Positions 35,488 to 43,496 of a DNA stretch of 64,000 bases are shown in pieces. The translations under genes and the position numbers were made by a program. The notes beneath the pieces were generated by a model, which was not told where the DNA came from, did no database searches, and saw nothing but the letters and a program-made list of their open reading frames with translations. Position 1 is the stretch's first letter. The number at the start of each line of letters is the position of its first letter. The stretch is taken from positions 5,208,001 to 5,272,000 of the forward strand of contig NZ_CP080647.1 of assembly GCF_019599145.1 (NCBI RefSeq). The letters run 5' to 3'. The stretch is from Streptomyces akebiae (lineage in GTDB: Bacteria > Actinomycetota > Actinomycetes > Streptomycetales > Streptomycetaceae).

Positions 35488-36381
35488 TCAGGTCTGCGGC
35501 AGCGCCTCCCCCCGCACCGCCTGCACGTCCAGCTCCACCTTCAACGTCGTACCGATCGCCGCGATCCCCGCCCGCACCACCTGGTTGTAGTTCATGGCGA
35601 AGTCCTCACGGCGGAGTTCGGCGGTCGCCCGGAAGGCGGCGCGGGTGCCGCCCCACGGATCCGCGCCGGTGCCCAAGTACGACAGGTCCAGGTCCACCGG
35701 CCGTACGACCCCGTGCATGCCCAGCTCGCCGTGGACGGTCCAGCGGTCCGGCCCGACGGGCGTGAGGCCGGTCGAGACGTAGGTGATCTCTGGGTGCCGT
35801 TCGACGTCGAGGAAGTCCGCGGAGCGCAGGTGCTGGTCCCGGACCGTGTTCCCCGTGTCGATCGAGGCGGCCCGGATCACCGCCGCCACCCGGGACTTGG
35901 TCCCCTCGTCGGGGGTCGGGGCGATCTCGATCGAGGCCGAGAAGTCGGTGAAACGGCCGTGGACGCTGGAGATACCGAGGTGCTGGGCCACGGCGGCGAC
36001 GGTGGAGTGGGCGGGGTCGACGGTCCAGGGCCCGGGCGGGGGCAGTTCCGAGCCGCCGAGCCTGGCCAGCGTGACCGTGCCGATCTCCGCCCGTCCTCCC
36101 CCACTCTCGGCTTCGCACGAGCGGGAGGTACCCCCATCCGTCACCAGGGCGCTGGAGGCCGTCGGCGTGTAGCCGACCGCCGTGACGATCACCGTGTACG
36201 CGCCCGGCGCGAGCGGCGTGGGGTCGTGCACGCTCCCTTCGGCGTCCGCCTCGGCCCGCAGCACCTGCGTACCGGTCATGTCGGTCACCGTGACGACCGC
36301 GTGCGACACGGCCCAGCCGTCCCGGGTACGGATCCTCGCGGTCAGCCCGGTGGTCAGCCCGGTCCGTCCTGTCGTTGCCAT
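35488..36381 (-). CDS. YceI-family lipocalin-like protein with N-terminal carboxypeptidase-regulatory-like domain
   Basis: 297 residues from ATG 36381, with GAGGAG nine bases upstream. Residues 5-85 form a beta-sandwich of the carboxypeptidase-regulatory type (VTVTDMTGTQVLRAEADAEGSV, APGAYTVIVTAVGYTP). Residues 118-295 are YceI (PWTVDPAHSTVAAVAQHLGISSVHGRFTDFSASIEI, DQHLRSADFLDVERHPEITYVS), which binds polyisoprenoid-like ligands. Between them, GGTSRSCEAESGGGR comes from an interspersed DNA repeat inserted in frame. No signal peptide is visible, so it is probably cytoplasmic. It is encoded 86 bp after the exporter gene that bears the same kind of beta-sandwich repeats. Confidence 0.88.
   Translation of the reverse strand: MATTGRTGLTTGLTARIRTRDGWAVSHAVVTVTDMTGTQVLRAEADAEGSVHDPTPLAPGAYTVIVTAVGYTPTASSALVTDGGTSRSCEAESGGGRAEIGTVTLARLGGSELPPPGPWTVDPAHSTVAAVAQHLGISSVHGRFTDFSASIEIAPTPDEGTKSRVAAVIRAASIDTGNTVRDQHLRSADFLDVERHPEITYVSTGLTPVGPDRWTVHGELGMHGVVRPVDLDLSYLGTGADPWGGTRAAFRATAELRREDFAMNYNQVVRAGIAAIGTTLKVELDVQAVRGEALPQT
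36095..36136. repeat. Interspersed palindromic repeat inside the YceI gene
   Basis: The 42-bp segment opens CCTCCCCCACTCTCGGCTTC and closes GCGGGAGGTACCCCCA. It matches a repeat I know as frequent between Streptomyces genes. Here it is read as coding sequence with no frame break. Confidence 0.7.
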
Positions 36382-36467
36382 CTGCGTCAACTCCTCAGCG
36401 TGCGACCGGCCGGTGGAGCGGGGGGTGGCTCCACCGGCCAGTGGTTCAACTGTCGTGTCCGCGCGAA

Positions 36468-38999
36468 CTACTCGCCGGGGTGCGCGAGTTCGATGTCGTG
36501 GCCGTCGACGCCGGGGCCGCTGACCGTCAGGGCCGTGGCCACGGGCGGGTAGCCGGTCGCGATGACCGTGTACTCGCCGCCGTCCAGGTCGGCGAAGGCG
36601 TACGCCCCGTCCGCGCCGGTGGTGGCCGTGCCGACCACGTTGCCCGCCGCGTCGACGAGGGTCACGCGGGCGTCGGCCAGCGCCCCGCCCGGCGCCCGTA
36701 CGACTCCCTGGAGCCGGGCCCCGGCCTCCAGGTCGATCTCGATCCGGGTGACCCCGGTGCCGCCGACCTCGACGGGCAGGGCGCGGGGGCGGAACCCGGC
36801 GGCGTTCACCGCGACGGTCACCCCGCCCGGCACCAGCTCGCCGAAGCCGAACTCGCCCTGCTCACCGGTGACTCCACTGGCCAGCACATCGCCGCGCACA
36901 TCGGTCACCACGACCATGGCGTCCTTCACGCCCTGTCCGGCGCCGACGGCCCGCACCACACCGCTCAGCCCGCTCGTCCCGCTGAGCAGGATGTCGTAGG
37001 CGACCGGCTCGTCGTTCACGACGACCGTGGAGGCCTGCGGCTGGAAGCCGTCGGCGGCCGCGATCAGGACGTACGACCCGGCGGCGGGCGCGTCCACCGC
37101 GTAGGCCCCGTCGGCCCCCGCGACCGAACGGCCGAGCTGCCGCCCGCCGAGCGAGATCAGGGTGACGGCGGCCCGCGGCACGGGCGCGCCCTCGGCCCCG
37201 CGGACCTGCCCCCGTACGGCGATGCCCGTGCCGACACCGACACCGACACCGACACCGCCGCCGACGCCCGACACCGGGGCGGTGGCCGAGGCCGCGCCCG
37301 AGGCCGTGACCGCTGCCTCGGGATCGGCGGTCGCGGCGGAGTGGGCGGAGTCGGCGGACACCATGGCCGGCGTCTCCGCCGGGCTCGCCTGGGTCGCTTG
37401 GCCCGCCTGGGCCAGCGCTCCGGTGGTCCGCAGCGGGACCTCCTTGATGAAGAAGGAGAAGACGAGCGCGAGGACGGCGAAGGGGGCGGCGTAGAGGAAG
37501 ACGTCTCCGATGCCGTGGCCGTAGGAGCTCTCCATGACCGTGCGGATCGGCGCGGGCAACGCGTCCAGGTCGGGGATCTCGCCGTGGCCCGTCGCGGAGC
37601 CGGAGACCCCGAGCTTGGCCAGGCCCTCCTCGGCGTAGTGCGTGATCCGGTGGCTCAGCACCGCGCCCAGCGCCGAGACGCCGATCGCGCCGCCGAGGGA
37701 GCGGAAGAAGGTGACGACCGAGCTGGCGGCGCCGAGGTCACCCGGCGCGACCTGGTTCTGGGTGCACAGCACCAGGTTCTGCATCATCATGCCGACGCCC
37801 AGCCCGAGCAGCGCCATGTAGATCGCCACGTGCCAGTACTCGGTGTCGTGGCGCAGGGTGCCCAGCAGGCCGAGGCCCGAGGTCACCAGCACACCGCCGG
37901 CGAGCAGCCAGGCCTTCCAGCGGCCGGTGCGGGTGATGACCTGCCCGGAGACGGTCGAGGAGACGAACAGACCGGCGATCATCGGGATCGTCATGACGCC
38001 GGACATGGTCGGCGACTTGTCGCGGGCCAGCTGGAAGTACTGGCTGAAGAAGATCGTGCCCGCGAACATCGCGACACCGACGAAGAGCGAGGCCAGCGAC
38101 GCCAGCGCGATCGTCCGGTTGCGGAACAGCCGCAGCGGCATGATCGGCTCGCTCGCCTTCGACTCGACCAGCAGGAACACCACGAGCAGCAGGGCCGTGC
38201 CGCCGACCATCGCGTACGTCTGCCACGACACCCAGTCGTACTTGTCACCGGCGAAGGTCACCCAGACCAGCAGCAGGCAGACCGCGGCGGTGATGAGGAA
38301 CGCGCCGGCCCAGTCGACCTTGACCTTGCGCTTGACCACCGGCAGGTGCAGTGTCCGCTGGAGCACGACGAGGGCCATGACGGCGAAGGGCACGCCGACG
38401 TAGAAGCACCAGCGCCAGCCCAGCCAGCTGGTGTCGGTGATGACACCACCGACCAGCGGACCGCCGACCATGGCGGTCGCGAAGGTGGCGCCGAGGTAGC
38501 CGTTGTACCGGCCGCGCTCACGCGGGGAGATCATCGCCGCGAGGATGATCTGGGCCAGCGAGGAGAGCCCGCCCATGCCGATGCCCTGGACCGCGCGGAA
38601 CCCGATCAGCGTCCCGGCGTTCTGGGAGAGTCCGGCGGCGGCCGACCCGAGCACGAAGATCACGAGGGCGAGCTGGATCAGCAGCTTCTTGGAGAACAGG
38701 TCGGCGAGCTTGCCCCAGAGCGGGGTGGACGCGGTCATCGCCAGCAGCGACGCGGTCACCACCCAGGTGTACGCGCTCTGTCCGCCGCCCAGGTCCTTGA
38801 TGATGTCCGGCAGCGCGTTCGACACGATCGTCGACGACAGGATCGCCACGAACATGCCGAGCAGCAGCCCGGTCAGCGCTTCCATGATCTGCCGGTGTGT
38901 CATCGGGGCGTGGTCGCCACCGCTGTGGGGGGCACCCTTGGCGGGTCCTCCTCCGTGCTTGGCGTGAGCCCGCACACCGGCTGGTGTGGTCGTTGCCAT
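36468..38999 (-). CDS. DHA2-type MFS exporter fused to three carboxypeptidase-regulatory-like domains
   Basis: 843 residues from ATG 38999. Residues 30-540 are a 14-helix EmrB/QacA-like transporter (GMFVAILSSTIVSNALPDII, WGKLADLFSKKLLIQ, RAVQGIGMGGLSSLAQII). A linker rich in Ala/Thr and ending GVGVGVGVGTG follows. Residues about 595-840 hold three tandem beta-sandwich domains: VRGQVRGAEGAPVPRAAVTLIS, LSGVVRAVGAGQGVKDAMVVV and LQGVVRAPGGALADARVTLVD. Each ends with a DGAY/GEFGF-type turn. By topology the C-terminal domains should be cytoplasmic with an even helix count. Such an extension is unusual for a pump. The gene diverges from a small membrane protein gene and lies just downstream of its MarR regulator. 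Confidence 0.92.
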   Translation of the reverse strand: MATTTPAGVRAHAKHGGGPAKGAPHSGGDHAPMTHRQIMEALTGLLLGMFVAILSSTIVSNALPDIIKDLGGGQSAYTWVVTASLLAMTASTPLWGKLADLFSKKLLIQLALVIFVLGSAAAGLSQNAGTLIGFRAVQGIGMGGLSSLAQIILAAMISPRERGRYNGYLGATFATAMVGGPLVGGVITDTSWLGWRWCFYVGVPFAVMALVVLQRTLHLPVVKRKVKVDWAGAFLITAAVCLLLVWVTFAGDKYDWVSWQTYAMVGGTALLLVVFLLVESKASEPIMPLRLFRNRTIALASLASLFVGVAMFAGTIFFSQYFQLARDKSPTMSGVMTIPMIAGLFVSSTVSGQVITRTGRWKAWLLAGGVLVTSGLGLLGTLRHDTEYWHVAIYMALLGLGVGMMMQNLVLCTQNQVAPGDLGAASSVVTFFRSLGGAIGVSALGAVLSHRITHYAEEGLAKLGVSGSATGHGEIPDLDALPAPIRTVMESSYGHGIGDVFLYAAPFAVLALVFSFFIKEVPLRTTGALAQAGQATQASPAETPAMVSADSAHSAATADPEAAVTASGAASATAPVSGVGGGVGVGVGVGTGIAVRGQVRGAEGAPVPRAAVTLISLGGRQLGRSVAGADGAYAVDAPAAGSYVLIAAADGFQPQASTVVVNDEPVAYDILLSGTSGLSGVVRAVGAGQGVKDAMVVVTDVRGDVLASGVTGEQGEFGFGELVPGGVTVAVNAAGFRPRALPVEVGGTGVTRIEIDLEAGARLQGVVRAPGGALADARVTLVDAAGNVVGTATTGADGAYAFADLDGGEYTVIATGYPPVATALTVSGPGVDGHDIELAHPGE

Positions 39000-39053
39000 G
39001 GGGCTTCCTTTTCCTACAGGTCTTTGCGGGTGTACGGGTTGTGGTGGTGGCCG

Positions 39054-39524
39054 CTACACGGACGTACGGGTCGGTGGGGCGGGCGTCCGGGGCGGCGCGG
39101 GGGCGTCGAAGCTCTCCCGCAGCCGGCCCAGGAGCCGGGCCAGTTGTCCGACCTCGTCGTCGGACCAGTCGCTCAGCCGGGCGGCCATCAGCCGACTGGT
39201 GCGCCGGTACAGCTCGGTGACCACGGCCCGTCCCTCGGGAGTCAGGCGCAGGACGCGTGAGCGTCGGTCCGCCGGGTCGGGGAGGCGTTCGATCCAGCCC
39301 CGCTCGGCGACGTGCGCGACGTGTCGGCTGGTCACCGACATGTCGACGGAGAGCAGCTCGGCGAGCTTGCTCATCCGCATCTCGCCGTGCCGGCCGAGCA
39401 GCGTCAGCACTCCGGCCGATCCACCGGGGCACTCGTAGGGGAGCATCCGTGCGATCTCCCGGTTGACGGCCCCGATCGCACTGAGCTGACGGGCCAGCTC
39501 CTCGTAGTGCGCTTGCCCGGCCAT
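39054..39524 (-). CDS. MarR-family transcriptional regulator
   Basis: 156 residues from ATG 39524, with GGGAGG six bases upstream. It has a winged-helix MarR core: EMRMSKLAELLSVDMSVTSRHVAHVAERGWIERLPDPADRRSRVLRLTPEGRAVV, with the DxRSR wing. The next gene on the strand, 54 bp away, is the fused MFS exporter; it is very likely the target. Two operator copies directly upstream suggest autoregulation. The ligand is unknown. Confidence 0.94.
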   Translation of the reverse strand: MAGQAHYEELARQLSAIGAVNREIARMLPYECPGGSAGVLTLLGRHGEMRMSKLAELLSVDMSVTSRHVAHVAERGWIERLPDPADRRSRVLRLTPEGRAVVTELYRRTSRLMAARLSDWSDDEVGQLARLLGRLRESFDAPAPPRTPAPPTRTSV

Positions 39525-39542
39525 GGAGTCCCTCCCGTGTTT

Positions 39543-39586
39543 GTTGCTTAGGGCAACCATAGATCTGGATGGTTGCTACAGGCAAA
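39543..39586. promoter_or_regulatory. Two MarR-type operators in tandem
   Basis: GTTGC-TTAGG-GCAAC (39543-39557) is a perfect interrupted palindrome. GTTGC-TACAG-GCAAA (39572-39586) is a second copy with one mismatch. Their centres are 29 bp apart, close to three helical turns. They lie between the MarR gene and the divergent small membrane protein gene. Confidence 0.75.
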
Positions 39587-39697
39587 TGAAAACGGGGTGG
39601 GAGCGGCCCAAGTCTTGGCAAAGGAGAACGTTCGGAGCGTCCAGGGCGGACCACCCCGCTTGGGTCCGTCCTCCCGGATTCGCTAAGGTCTCGGGCC

Positions 39698-39898
39698 ATG
39701 GCTGACAACCAGGGCCCCCAGGGCAACTACGACCCCGCGGGCAGCACGCAGATGTTCCGCGCCTTCGTCGACGAGACGCCGGCGGGGGGCCGACAGGCCG
39801 CCGCGACCGGGTCGTCCGGCCCGCGGGTCGGTGTGATCGTCGGTGTGATCGCGGCGGTGGCGGTCGTGGCCGCGGTGGTGTGGCTCGCGCTGGCGTGA
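39698..39898 (+). CDS. Small single-helix membrane protein
   Basis: 66 residues starting MADNQGPQGNYDPAGSTQMFRAFVDETPAG at ATG 39698. It has a hydrophilic N-terminal half and one C-terminal membrane helix (VGVIVGVIAAVAVVAAVVWLALA). The sequence looks like a short protein conserved in Streptomyces, but no function is known to me. It diverges from the MarR regulator, so the two operators between them might also affect it. Confidence 0.65.
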   Translation: MADNQGPQGNYDPAGSTQMFRAFVDETPAGGRQAAATGSSGPRVGVIVGVIAAVAVVAAVVWLALA

Positions 39899-39981
39899 GC
39901 CCGTGGGGCGGGTTCGCCCGCGGGGGCGGTTTCTGAGCGCCTGTTCGACTGACGGGTGCTGTGGGTTCGGCGGCGCTCCGG

Positions 39982-40104
39982 TGGGGTGGTTCGCGCGGTT
40001 CCCCGCACCCCTAGAAGACCGGGCCCCCAGCGGGGCCACAAGCGCGGGCGCAGCCCCGGCTTTTCAGGGGCGCGGAGAACTGCGCGAGCTACCACGACGC
40101 ACCC
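39982..40104. repeat. Long imperfect palindromic intergenic repeat
   Basis: The left arm GTGGTTCGCGCGGTTCCCCG continues with CACCCCT. The right arm, AGGGGCGCGGAGAACTGCGC continuing GAGCTACCAC, is its imperfect inverse. About 60 nt lie between. This is the common Streptomyces interspersed element; a partial copy lies at about 34000-34032. Confidence 0.75.
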
Positions 40105-40224
40105 GCCCCGCCCACTCACCAGCACATACGCCGTTCAGTGCGCGCACGCGCACACGACGACCGCCGGGCTGCCCCAGAGCTGGGCAACCCGGCGGTCACG
40201 TGTCAACGCGAGGCCGATGGCCCC

Positions 40225-41145
40225 TCAGTCGGAGATCAGGCCCTCCCGCAGCTGGGCCAGGGTTCGGGTGAGGAGGCGGGAGACGTGCATCTGGGAGATG
40301 CCGACCTCTTCGCCGATCTGGGACTGCGTCATGTTCGCGAAGAAGCGGAGCATGATGATCCGGCGCTCGCGCGGCGGCAGCTTCGCCAGCAGCGGCTTCA
40401 GGGACTCCCGGTACTCCACGCCCTCCAGCGCCGTGTCCTCGTAGCCGAGGCGGTCCGCGAGGGAGCCCTCGCCGCCGTCGTCCTCGGGGGCCGGGGAGTC
40501 GAGCGAGGACGCCGTGTAGGCGTTGCCGACGGCGAGGCCGTCGACCACGTCCTCCTCCGACACGCCCAGGACCGCGGCGAGTTCGGTGACCGTGGGAGAG
40601 CGGTCGAGCTTCTGGGAGAGCTCGTCGCTGGCCTTGGTGAGGGCCAGCCGCAGCTCCTGGAGGCGGCGCGGGACGCGGACCGACCATGAGGTGTCACGGA
40701 AGAACCGCTTGATCTCGCCCACGACCGTCGGCATCGCGAACGTCGGGAACTCGACGCCCCGTTCGCAGTCGAAGCGGTCGATCGCCTTGATCAGGCCGAT
40801 CGTTCCGACCTGGACGATGTCCTCCATCGGCTCGTTGCGCGACCGGAAACGGGCGGCCGCGTAACGCACCAGTGGGAGGTTGAGCTCGATCAGTGTGTCC
40901 CGGACGTAGGCGCGCTCGGGGCTGTTCTCGTCCAACGCGGCGAGCCGCAGGAACAGGGAGCGGGACAGGGTGCGGGTGTCGATGTTCGCCGAGGCCGACA
41001 AGGCCGGGAACTCAGACGCCGGCGGAGCCTGGGGACCGGGAAGGTCCTCAAGCGTCTGAAGGTCCTGAGGGGCCTGGATAGCGTCGGGCGCGGTCTCGCT
41101 CTTGGCGAGTGTGAGCACCTTCGAGCTGCCCTGGTCTGCGGACAT
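40225..41145 (-). CDS. SigB/F/G-type RNA polymerase sigma factor (SigN-like)
   Basis: 306 residues from ATG 41145, with AAAGGGGG upstream. A variable N-terminus of about 60 residues precedes region 2 ([63 protein letters not shown]), region 3 ([50 protein letters not shown]) and region 4 ([46 protein letters not shown]). It is clearly paralogous to the gene 409 bp upstream. In S. coelicolor two such genes, sigN and sigF, lie side by side, and gene order here suggests this is sigN. No anti-sigma gene is adjacent. Confidence 0.92.
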   Translation of the reverse strand: MSADQGSSKVLTLAKSETAPDAIQAPQDLQTLEDLPGPQAPPASEFPALSASANIDTRTLSRSLFLRLAALDENSPERAYVRDTLIELNLPLVRYAAARFRSRNEPMEDIVQVGTIGLIKAIDRFDCERGVEFPTFAMPTVVGEIKRFFRDTSWSVRVPRRLQELRLALTKASDELSQKLDRSPTVTELAAVLGVSEEDVVDGLAVGNAYTASSLDSPAPEDDGGEGSLADRLGYEDTALEGVEYRESLKPLLAKLPPRERRIIMLRFFANMTQSQIGEEVGISQMHVSRLLTRTLAQLREGLISD

Positions 41146-41553
41146 GCCACCCCCTTTGGGTCGCGGACGGTCGCGGCGGACGCTCCGTCGTAAGGAACGC
41201 AGCCTCCACCTGAATACCGGCGGCGAGGCCACGGCAAACGCGCTGGGGGAAGAATGTCACACGTCGGCAACGCGATGTAGTGACATGTCGACATGGAGAG
41301 GGTGAATAGGCCCTGGAAACAGGCGTTCTGACAGGATTTCAGCGCAGATCAGCCTGAAGAAACCTCAATGAGCGATTCGCTCTCACCGGTGATATCTCGA
41401 CAGCGCATTCGGTCACGCCCATGGCCTGCGCACGCGTACCGATGGCCGATTCTGTGCGCCCCGCCTGCCTTCGTGCGCCCCGTGTGCCCCATGGTCCATC
41501 CACGCTTGCGCCAGGGGTTCTGGTTACCGACGGTCACCCGCCGAGCGGAGCTC
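41146..41553. promoter_or_regulatory. 408-bp region between two sigma factor genes
   Basis: No gene seen. The perfect 12-bp palindrome CATGTCGACATG lies at 41284-41295, about 140 bp upstream of the SigN-like start. The promoter of that gene must lie here. Confidence 0.45.
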
Positions 41554-42441
41554 CTACGCCTCGATTCGGTTGGCCGACCGCAACCGCGCGAAGCTCCGGG
41601 CCAGCAGTCGCGACACATGCATCTGGGAGACCCCCAGCTCCGCGCTGATCTGCGACTGCGTGAGGTTGCTGTAGTAGCGGAGCAGCAGGATCCGCTGCTC
41701 GCGTTCGGGGAGTTGGACGAGGAGATGCCGTACGAGGTCGCGGTGTTCGACGCCGTCGAGTTCGGGGTCCTCGTAGCCGAGCCGGTCGAGCAGGCCCGGT
41801 AGCCCGTCGCCCTCCTGGGCGGCCTCCAGCGAGGTCGCGTGGTACGAGCGGCCCGCCTCGATGCAGGACAGGACCTCCTCCTCGGTGATGCGCAGCCGCT
41901 CGGCGATCTCCGCGGTGGAGGGGGTGCGGCCGAAGGCGGTGGTGAGGTCCTCGGTCGCGCTGTTCACCTGGACCCACAACTCGTGCAGCCGGCGCGGGAC
42001 GTGGACCGTGCGGACGTTGTCGCGGAAGTACCGCTTGATCTCCCCGACGACGGTCGGCATGGCGAAGGTCGGGAACTGCACACCACGGTCCGGGTCGAAG
42101 CGGTCGATGGCGTTGATGAGTCCGATGGTGCCGACCTGGACCACGTCCTCCATGGGTTCGTTGCGGGAGCGGAAGCGGGCGGCCGCGTAGCGCACGAGCG
42201 GGAGGTTCGCCTCGATGAGCGCCCCGCGCACGCGGTTGTGCTCCGGAGTGCCCGGCGCCAGATGCTTCAGCTCGCCGAACAGGAGCTGGGTGAGGGCCCG
42301 GGTGTCGGCGCCGCGACGTTTCTCCGGGGCGGGGGCCGTGACCTGGGCTGTGACCTGGGCCGGTGCGGCATCGGGAGCGGGGACGTCTTCCTGGGGAGGC
42401 GCAGTACTGGCCGACACGGTCAACGCCACCTCTTCATCCAT
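41554..42441 (-). CDS. sigF: SigB/F/G-type RNA polymerase sigma factor (SigF-like)
   Basis: 295 residues from ATG 42441 ([13 protein letters not shown]); a TTG at 42456 would add five. Residues about 60-295 show regions 2, 3 and 4 nearly identical in wording to the neighbouring sigma ([109 protein letters not shown]). In S. coelicolor SigF acts late in spore maturation. Tandem arrangement with a close paralogue, followed by tadA and upp further along, supports the assignment, which remains based on recall. Confidence 0.88.
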   Translation of the reverse strand: MDEEVALTVSASTAPPQEDVPAPDAAPAQVTAQVTAPAPEKRRGADTRALTQLLFGELKHLAPGTPEHNRVRGALIEANLPLVRYAAARFRSRNEPMEDVVQVGTIGLINAIDRFDPDRGVQFPTFAMPTVVGEIKRYFRDNVRTVHVPRRLHELWVQVNSATEDLTTAFGRTPSTAEIAERLRITEEEVLSCIEAGRSYHATSLEAAQEGDGLPGLLDRLGYEDPELDGVEHRDLVRHLLVQLPEREQRILLLRYYSNLTQSQISAELGVSQMHVSRLLARSFARLRSANRIEA

Positions 42442-42518
42442 CAACTCAACCGTCAAAAGCGGTCATAGCATCACAAGACATGTGCACTGTGATCAAGCAC
42501 CACATATAGCCGTGTTGA

Positions 42519-42552
42519 GAAAAAACGCCCCGGGCTGCGAGAGCGCGGGGCG
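42519..42552 (-). terminator. Terminator with six-T tail, minus strand
   Basis: CGCCCCG (42526-42532) and CGGGGCG (42546-42552) form the stem. On the minus strand it is followed by TTTTTTC. It ends the Dabb gene transcript before the sigF-like gene. Confidence 0.8.
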
Positions 42553-42661
42553 GAGAAGACGCGTGGAGTGAACGCGGGGAAGGCGACGAGGAGGGTGGGG
42601 GGAGGGCGATGCGGAGGGGGTGGAGGTGGCGGAAGTGGCGGAAGTGGGATGGGCGTGTGGC

Positions 42662-42955
42662 TCAGAACTCGTAGTCGGCGATGATCCACGTCGCGAACTG
42701 GCCCCACAGCGCCACGCCCGCCTGGTGGTCCGGGTGCTCGACGTACGTACGCAGCGCGTCCACGTCGTCGAACGCCGAGTTGATCGCGAAGTCGTAGGCG
42801 ATGGGGCGGTCGCTGAGGTTCCAGCCCAGTTCCCAGGAGCGGATCTCCCCGATCGTGCCGTCGAGCGCGCGGAACGCCTCCACGCCCTTCACGACCCGCG
42901 GGTCGTCACGCTCGACGCCCTCGTTGAGCTTGAAGAGGACCAGGTGGCGGATCAT
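42662..42955 (-). CDS. Dabb (stress-responsive alpha/beta barrel) family protein
   Basis: 97 residues starting MIRHLVLFKLNEGVERDDPRVVKGVEAFRAL at ATG 42955. The pattern MIRHLVLFK, GTIGEIRSWELGWNLSDRPIAYDFAINSAFDDVDALRTYVEHPDHQ is that of the dimeric ferredoxin-like Dabb domain. Proteins with this fold range from stress proteins to small cyclases, and the substrate is unknown. It ends with a strong terminator and probably forms a single-gene unit upstream of the sigma factor pair. Confidence 0.9.
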   Translation of the reverse strand: MIRHLVLFKLNEGVERDDPRVVKGVEAFRALDGTIGEIRSWELGWNLSDRPIAYDFAINSAFDDVDALRTYVEHPDHQAGVALWGQFATWIIADYEF

Positions 42956-43010
42956 GGGCGCTCCGGAACGGTCGTACGAGGTGCTGGGCGAGGGGCGAGG
43001 GGCGAGGGCC

Positions 43011-43187
43011 CTACTCGGCCCCGTCGGCGATCCAGGTGAAGAAGTCGCCGATGGACTGGGCGGCGGTCGAGACGCCTTCGAACCCTATCTGGACGTATCC
43101 GGCGGCGTTCTCCGGGTCCGTGATGATCACGTAGAGCACGAAGACCACGAGCACATACAGCGCGATCTTCTTCCCCTGCACCGCCAC
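43011..43187 (-). CDS. Small membrane protein, 58 residues
   Basis: It starts at GTG 43187 with GGAGG five bases upstream. It has a short basic start (VAVQGKK), one membrane helix (IALYVLVVFVLYVIIT) and an outside part DPENAAGYVQIGFEGVSTAAQSIGDFFTWIADGAE. The composition and phase are clearly protein-like. A longer reading from ATG 43262 is possible but lacks a ribosome-binding site. Function unknown. It lies between tRNA-Ser(CGA) and the Dabb gene. Confidence 0.7.
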   Translation of the reverse strand: MAVQGKKIALYVLVVFVLYVIITDPENAAGYVQIGFEGVSTAAQSIGDFFTWIADGAE

Positions 43188-43300
43188 CGCGGCCTCCCCC
43201 GCCTCTTGTGCCCTGTGGGCCGCTTGGGTCCTCTTTGTCGGCGGCGAGTGTAACCCGATCATGCGTTCGTAGGAGAGGCGGCGGAGTCGGGGAACGCAGG

Positions 43301-43328
43301 AAGGGCCCCGTCTGACGACGGGGCCCTT
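43301..43328 (-). terminator. Terminator hairpin after tRNA-Ser(CGA)
   Basis: AAGGGCCCCGTC and GACGGGGCCCTT form a perfect 12-bp stem with TGAC loop, seven bases past the tRNA 3' end on the minus strand. Confidence 0.8.
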
Positions 43329-43334
43329 CTTCAG

Positions 43335-43419
43335 CGGTAGCGGAGGGATTTGAACCCTCGGTGACTTGCGCCACACTCGCTTTCGAGGCGAGCTCCTTCG
43401 GCCGCTCGGACACGCTACC
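43335..43419 (-). tRNA. tRNA-Ser (anticodon CGA)
   Basis: On the minus strand GGTAGCG and CGCTACC form the acceptor stem. The anticodon loop CTCGAAA gives CGA. A long variable arm and GGTTCAAATC are present. It reads UCG, the commonest Ser codon in high-GC genomes. CCA is not encoded. Confidence 0.97.
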
Positions 43420-43496
43420 GAGGGAGACCTTACAGCAAGGTGTGGCGTGGTTTGAAATCGGTATCGGGCGGGGCCGGAGGCCGGTGCCGACAGGTG

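Noticed and set aside
36375..39260. 961-residue plus-strand frame opposite the fused exporter
   Set aside because: His/Asp/Gly/Arg-rich shadow of a clear 14-helix transporter on the minus strand.
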